Assembly (NCBI RefSeq): GCF_008271695.1
Contig: NZ_VKKY01000002.1
Coordinates: forward strand, 496,001 to 560,000
From: Rufibacter hautae
GTDB taxonomy: Bacteria > Bacteroidota > Bacteroidia > Cytophagales > Hymenobacteraceae
Reading direction: 5' to 3'
Length of the DNA: 64,000 nt
The notes under the pieces were generated by a model. The model was not told the origin of the DNA, ran no database searches, and saw only the letters and a list, made by a program, of their open reading frames with translations. The number at the start of each line of letters is the position of its first letter. Position 1 is the stretch's first letter. Shown here in pieces: positions 60,261-64,000 of this stretch. The translations under genes and the position numbers were made by a program.

Positions 60261-61586
60261 TTACTTCTTGTCTGCGATTACCTGGCCGTTGCGGTACTCT
60301 ACTTTTTTGGTGGGCTTGCCGGTCTCGTCAAAGTAGGTCCAGGTGCCGGTTTCGCGGTTGTTGCGGAAGGTGCCGGCCATTTCGGTTTTACCGTTCTCGT
60401 AAAGTTGTTTGAAGGTGCCGTAGCGCAGGCCGTCTTTGTACAGCGTCTCTGACTTTACCTTGCCCGAGGGGAAGTAGGTGATGAGCGTGCTCACGATTTT
60501 GCCGTTCAAATAAGTAGCCTTTGATTCCACCTGACCATTGTCATGGTAGGTGAGGCGCTCGCCGGTGATGCGGCCGTTTTTGTAGGGCTCTGAGGTTTTT
60601 AGTTTTTTGTTCTCGTGGAATTCCTCCCAGGTGCCCACGCGTTTGTTGTCTTTGAACTCCTCCTGTGCGGCGATGGCGCCGGAAGGGTAGAAGCGGGTGA
60701 TCTTGCGGTCTTTCTCGGCGTTTCCGTAGCGGATTTCCTGTTGCAGTTTTCCGTTCTCGTCAAATGATTGTGCCAATCCTACCCGCAGGCCTCTACTGTA
60801 AGTGACGGTTGCCTTCCGGTTACCGTTTTCATAGTAGGCCACTGAGGGTCCCTCGGGTTTGCCCGCCACCACACTGCCCTCGGTCATGAGTTTGCCCGAG
60901 CGATAGTAGGTTTTGAACTTGGCAGGTTTGGTAGGTCCCGCGCTGATGGTCTCGGTTTCTAGTTGGCCGTTGTCATAATAGGTGCGGTAGCCGCCCTCTA
61001 TCATTCCGTTACGGTAATTGGCCTCCGATTCTTTTTCCCCGTTGGGGTGGAACGTGCGCGAAATCCCGCTCTGCGCCTTGCGGGTGTAGGTGATCTCTGA
61101 CCGCAGCTTGCCATTGGGAAAATACTCTTTCACGGTGCCCTCGGGGAAACCCTCCACAAAATTGGCTTCCTGCTTTAGTTGGCCGTTCTCGTGGTAGCTC
61201 TTGAAAGGTCCGCTCTGCAGATCGTTCAGGTATTGGCCTTCCTGTAATTTATTGCCGTTGGCGTAAACCGCCGAGAATGGCCCGTTCTTTTTACCGTCTT
61301 TGTATGGAACCGTCAGTTTGGGCTTGCCATTGGCGAAGAACTCGGTGTAGAGACTGTCGCGCTTGCCTTCCACCACTTTCACCATGGCCTCCAATTCTCC
61401 GGTAGGGTAGTATTTGCGGTAATAGCCGTGCATCACCGAATCTGCCGAGCCCTTGATGAAGTACACCTCTTTGATTGCCGATTGCAGCGAATCATAGTAG
61501 GTAACCACGCGAGTCTGGGCCTGGGACTCCCATTGGAACCCGAGCGTGAGCAGCAGAAACGCAGATAAAAACAGAATCCTTTTCAT
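60261..61586 (-). CDS. Secreted MORN-repeat (YwqK-like) protein
   Basis: 441 residues. The signal peptide ends near residue 23 (SQAQ). Almost the whole protein is repeats of about 23 residues built around YYxNGKLxxExxYxxGxxxGxxxxY (e.g. YHENGQLKQEANFVEGFPEGTVKEYFPNGKL), the MORN_2 variant. I count at least fourteen units. Such proteins are called YwqK-family antitoxins, but no toxin gene is adjacent and a structural or binding role at the envelope is as likely. Ends in QVIADKK. Confidence 0.8.
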   Translation of the reverse strand: MKRILFLSAFLLLTLGFQWESQAQTRVVTYYDSLQSAIKEVYFIKGSADSVMHGYYRKYYPTGELEAMVKVVEGKRDSLYTEFFANGKPKLTVPYKDGKKNGPFSAVYANGNKLQEGQYLNDLQSGPFKSYHENGQLKQEANFVEGFPEGTVKEYFPNGKLRSEITYTRKAQSGISRTFHPNGEKESEANYRNGMIEGGYRTYYDNGQLETETISAGPTKPAKFKTYYRSGKLMTEGSVVAGKPEGPSVAYYENGNRKATVTYSRGLRVGLAQSFDENGKLQQEIRYGNAEKDRKITRFYPSGAIAAQEEFKDNKRVGTWEEFHENKKLKTSEPYKNGRITGERLTYHDNGQVESKATYLNGKIVSTLITYFPSGKVKSETLYKDGLRYGTFKQLYENGKTEMAGTFRNNRETGTWTYFDETGKPTKKVEYRNGQVIADKK

Positions 61587-61601
61587 GGATACAAAACAAT
61601 A

Positions 61602-61634
61602 AAAAAAGCCTTACTTATAACGTAAGGCTTTTTT
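61602..61634 (-). terminator. Terminator of the thiolase gene
   Basis: AAAAAAGCCTTAC and GTAAGGCTTTTTT, 13-bp perfect stem, 7-base loop. Confidence 0.88.
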
Positions 61635-61657
61635 GAATTAGTATAGTTCAACTAGGC

Positions 61658-62842
61658 TTACACCCGCTCCAGCACGATGGCCGAGGCGCCACCTCCGCCG
61701 TTGCAGATACCGGTCACCCCAATTTTGCCGTTGTTTTTTTGCAGTACGTTGATGAGGGTAGTCACGATTCTGGCTCCTGAGGCTCCCAATGGGTGACCTA
61801 AAGAAACAGCACCACCGTACACGTTCACGTTGCCGCCTTCCAGACCCAACTTCTGGTTGTTAGCCAGCGATACCACCGAGAACGCCTCGTTGATCTCGTA
61901 GAAATCCACTTCAGAAGGCTCCACCCCGGATACTTTCAAAGCTTTAGGAATAGCCAGGGCCGGAGTAGTCGTGAACCATTTAGGCTCCTGTTCGGCATCG
62001 GCGAAGCCGCGGATTTTGGCGATTGGTTTCACGCCCAGTTCCTCGGCCTTCTCTTTGCTCATCAGCAGCAACGCCGCGGCGCCATCATTGAGGGTTGAGG
62101 CGTTAGCGGCAGTAACGGTACCCTCTTTATCAAATACAGGGCGCAGGCCTGGGATCTTGTCAAAGTTCACCTTGCTGTATTCTTCATCCTCGGTGATGAA
62201 GATTGAGTCTTTCCCGCGCTGCGGGATCTCAATAGGCACAATCTCGTCTTTAAGGAAACCGGCTTTGGCCGCGGCCGCGGATTTGCGGTAAGAGTTGATG
62301 GCGTATTCGTCCTGCATCTCGCGGGTGATGCCCAACTCACGGGCGGTGTTTTCGGCGGCGCTGCCCATGTGGTAGTCGTTGTAGACATCCCAGAGGCCGT
62401 CTTTCACCAAGCCGTCAATCATCTGACCGTGACCCATCTTGGCCCCGAAACGGGCTTTGTCTAGGTAATACGGCACGTTGGACATGCTCTCCATACCGCC
62501 TGCCACGATGATGTCTTTGTGGCCCAGCATGATGGCTTGCGAGGCGAACATAATGGCCTTGGAACCCGAGGCGCACACTTTATTGATGGTGGTACATTCC
62601 ACTTCGTATCCTAAACCGGCGCCAATGGCTGCCTGCCGGGCGGGTGCCTGTCCCACGTTCGCCGACAACACATTGCCCATGATCACTTCCTGTACCAGGC
62701 TTTTGTCTACCCCGGCTTTCTCCAACGCGCCTTTGATGGCGATGGCACCCAACTGAGGAGCCGTCAGGCTGGCCAAAGCTCCGCCAAAACTCCCGATTGG
62801 CGTACGAACCGCCGAGATAACATATACTTCTTTCACTTGCAT
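61658..62842 (-). CDS. Acetyl-CoA C-acetyltransferase (thiolase)
   Basis: 394 residues, normal length for biosynthetic or degradative thiolase. First active-site Cys in TTINKVCASGSKAIMFA (about 89). GGMESMSNVPYYLD follows. The NEAFS motif (EINEAFSVV), GHPLGASGARI with the catalytic His, and the second Cys in GICNGGGGASAIV are all intact. It condenses two acetyl-CoA or cleaves acetoacetyl-CoA. No partner gene (HMG-CoA synthase, 3-hydroxybutyryl-CoA dehydrogenase) is adjacent. Confidence 0.93.
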   Translation of the reverse strand: MQVKEVYVISAVRTPIGSFGGALASLTAPQLGAIAIKGALEKAGVDKSLVQEVIMGNVLSANVGQAPARQAAIGAGLGYEVECTTINKVCASGSKAIMFASQAIMLGHKDIIVAGGMESMSNVPYYLDKARFGAKMGHGQMIDGLVKDGLWDVYNDYHMGSAAENTARELGITREMQDEYAINSYRKSAAAAKAGFLKDEIVPIEIPQRGKDSIFITEDEEYSKVNFDKIPGLRPVFDKEGTVTAANASTLNDGAAALLLMSKEKAEELGVKPIAKIRGFADAEQEPKWFTTTPALAIPKALKVSGVEPSEVDFYEINEAFSVVSLANNQKLGLEGGNVNVYGGAVSLGHPLGASGARIVTTLINVLQKNNGKIGVTGICNGGGGASAIVLERV

Positions 62843-63010
62843 AGCAGTAGTTTTTCTGGATTATCGGTTTGAAATTAGGAGTTCTCTCAATAAAAACCAA
62901 ACGCTTGTTAGGTTGAAAGGGTTCTCACTTGTAAAACAAAAGTCTGCAGCAAGAAGGTAGAAGACCAATGTTGAAGGTTGTTGAGCAGAACAATAAAAAT
63001 CAGCAAATCC

Positions 63011-63045
63011 ATTTTAGGTCTGTTTTCAGAAATTCAGGACTAAAC
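63011..63045. repeat. P36 palindrome
   Basis: Left ATTTTAGGTCTGTTTTC, right AGAAATTCAGGACTAAAC. Confidence 0.55.
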
Positions 63046-63200
63046 TGAAAGTTTATTTCATCAATAATCAGCCTAAATTAAATCTTGGGTATCAATAGTC
63101 TTTCTTGCTGTAGTTGTCACCATAATGGTAAGTATTGCTTCATTCCCCAGACCGTTGGTTCTTTTGACTAGTCTCTTTTAGCTTATATAAGCTGCAACTG

Positions 63201-63235
63201 CTTTAAGCCTTTTTTCCTGAAAACGGCCAATAATC
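63201..63235. repeat. P36 palindrome
   Basis: Left CTTTAAGCCTTTTTTCC, right TGAAAACGGCCAATAATC. It lies 10 bp after the TPR gene stop. Confidence 0.5.
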
Positions 63236-63245
63236 AGCTTCGTAT

Positions 63246-64000
63246 TTACCAATCTGGGGTGTTTTTGTCAGTTGTTTTGGTTTTTCTGCGAGGCAGTTGC
63301 TGCAGGTATTGGGCTTCTTCCTGACGCATAGCATCCAGTAACTGGCGGGCTTTTTCGGGGGAGAGCTGCAGTTTCTTTAGGCGTTCAAAGCGGGTTTGCA
63401 GCAAGGCATCTTCTTCGCGGGCGGCTTGGCTGCTTCTTCTGTTGCCGCCAGTGGCATTGCTATCCGGTCGTCCCTGGTTGCTGTAGCCTTTGTTCAATCC
63501 CTCATTCCTTCCGAAGTTTTCTTGCTTGTTCTCGGTTCCTGTGCCGTTCTGCGGAGTTGAAGCGCCTCCATTGGCGGTATTTCCTGGGCCTGTGCTTTGG
63601 TAACTGTTGGGGGCACCTGCTGCTGAACTGCCGTTTGCATTTGGTTGCCTAGAACCGCCCGGCCCATTCTGGTTCGTTCTCTTTTGGGGTGGTTTGGGTC
63701 CCTGGCGTTTTTCGGGGTGCAGCAACAAGTATTTCTGGAGCAGTTCAAAATTATAGCGGGCGGTGGCGTTCGTCTCCCTAGCTTTTAGGGCTTGTTTGCA
63801 GAAATCAATGGCTTTGGGGTAGTTTCCTTCCTCGGCTTCAATGACGGCTAACTGGGTAGCCACCGTGGAGAGCAGTTCTTTGTCCTGCGTTTTCAGCAGG
63901 GATCGGTAAAGCGGGGAGGCCTGGCTATACTCGTGCAGGTGAAAATAGGAGTGGGCCAGGTTCAGGGTGACAGTGGCGGGGGCTTGGCCGTCTTCGGCGT
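63246..64000 (-). CDS. TPR-repeat protein, 5' end outside the window
   Basis: The frame stays open from the window edge (64000) to the stop at 63246, so the start is not in view; a GTG at 63863 would give 205 residues but the reading continues in frame upstream as TLNLAHSYFHLHEYSQASPL, a TPR unit. A second TPR follows (VATQLAVIEAEEGNYPKAIDFCKQALK). Then comes a long low-complexity linker rich in Gly, Asn, Gln, Pro and Ser, and a C-terminal charged helix (LSPEKARQLLDAMRQEEAQYLQQLPRRK). The LDAMRQEE tail resembles that of BatC-type proteins of Bacteroidota aerotolerance operons, but no bat gene is in the window, so this is tentative. Confidence 0.7.
   Translation of the reverse strand, partial: AEDGQAPATVTLNLAHSYFHLHEYSQASPLYRSLLKTQDKELLSTVATQLAVIEAEEGNYPKAIDFCKQALKARETNATARYNFELLQKYLLLHPEKRQGPKPPQKRTNQNGPGGSRQPNANGSSAAGAPNSYQSTGPGNTANGGASTPQNGTGTENKQENFGRNEGLNKGYSNQGRPDSNATGGNRRSSQAAREEDALLQTRFERLKKLQLSPEKARQLLDAMRQEEAQYLQQLPRRKTKTTDKNTPDW

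Larger units (their letters stand above)
62843..63245. other. Intergenic region, 403 bp
   Basis: Two P36 copies (63011 and 63201). Otherwise AT-rich with no gene or terminator that I can support; the TPR gene has no visible terminator. Confidence 0.6.

Overview
This window is a chromosomal segment from a Bacteroidota bacterium, most likely of the Cytophagia (Hymenobacteraceae, Rufibacter/Pontibacter-like). The lineage call is inference. It rests on two type IX secretion (T9SS) cargo proteins, one with a type A and one with a type B sorting tail, a PorP/SprF protein, an OMP_b-brl TonB-type receptor, and promoters of the Bacteroidota form (TTTG or GTTG, 19 bases, TAnnTTTG) at two clear sites. 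No rRNA, tRNA, prophage, transposase or CRISPR array was seen. It reads as ordinary core chromosome, with most of the novelty between genes.

Layout. 0.2-3.1 kb: a secreted CBM6/nucleoside-hydrolase-like protein, a bacterial PH-domain protein and a lipoprotein. 3.3-5.6 kb: a methionine sulfoxide repair cluster (msrB, a P-loop kinase, a second msrB, and msrA on the opposite strand). 5.9-8.7 kb: an ABC transporter operon with a YtrA-type GntR regulator and a secreted GIN-like protein. 9-18.6 kb: TonB-type receptor, PaaE-like oxidoreductase, S9 peptidase, transglutaminase-like protein and two small proteins. 18.7-23.2 kb: metallo-beta-lactamase-fold protein, a GH2 and a GH43 glycosidase. 23.6-27.2 kb: a T9SS type B cargo gene with its PorP/SprF partner. 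28-40.3 kb: housekeeping genes (nitrilase-family amidase, phosphoglucomutase, HPPD, trpS, queuosine precursor transporter, RNase Z, STAS protein, purC). 40.4-44.5 kb: methionine operon (metY, metX, hom) behind a SAM-I riboswitch. 44.9-47.4 kb: lysC-lysA. 47.5-54.2 kb: a 2236-residue repeat-rich T9SS type A adhesin-like gene. 54.5-59.9 kb: biotin operon bioB-bioF-bioD-bioA plus a beta-ketoacyl synthase. 60.3-64 kb: a MORN-repeat protein, a thiolase and a TPR protein cut by the window edge.

Three non-coding observations stand out. First, between the SAM-I riboswitch and metY lies a 47-codon reading frame ending in four consecutive cysteine codons. The tract can pair with the downstream leader, which suggests a second, translation-coupled cysteine/methionine sensor in series with the riboswitch. 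Second, an imperfect palindrome of about 36 bp occurs at 28 places I list (about 23 convincing), essentially always between genes; I call it P36. Third, there is a separate family of short-loop hairpins: a 168-bp element with 27-bp terminal inverted repeats at 60022-60189, and an array at 37327-37564.

All coordinates and pairings were read by eye. No search, folding or composition calculation was run.
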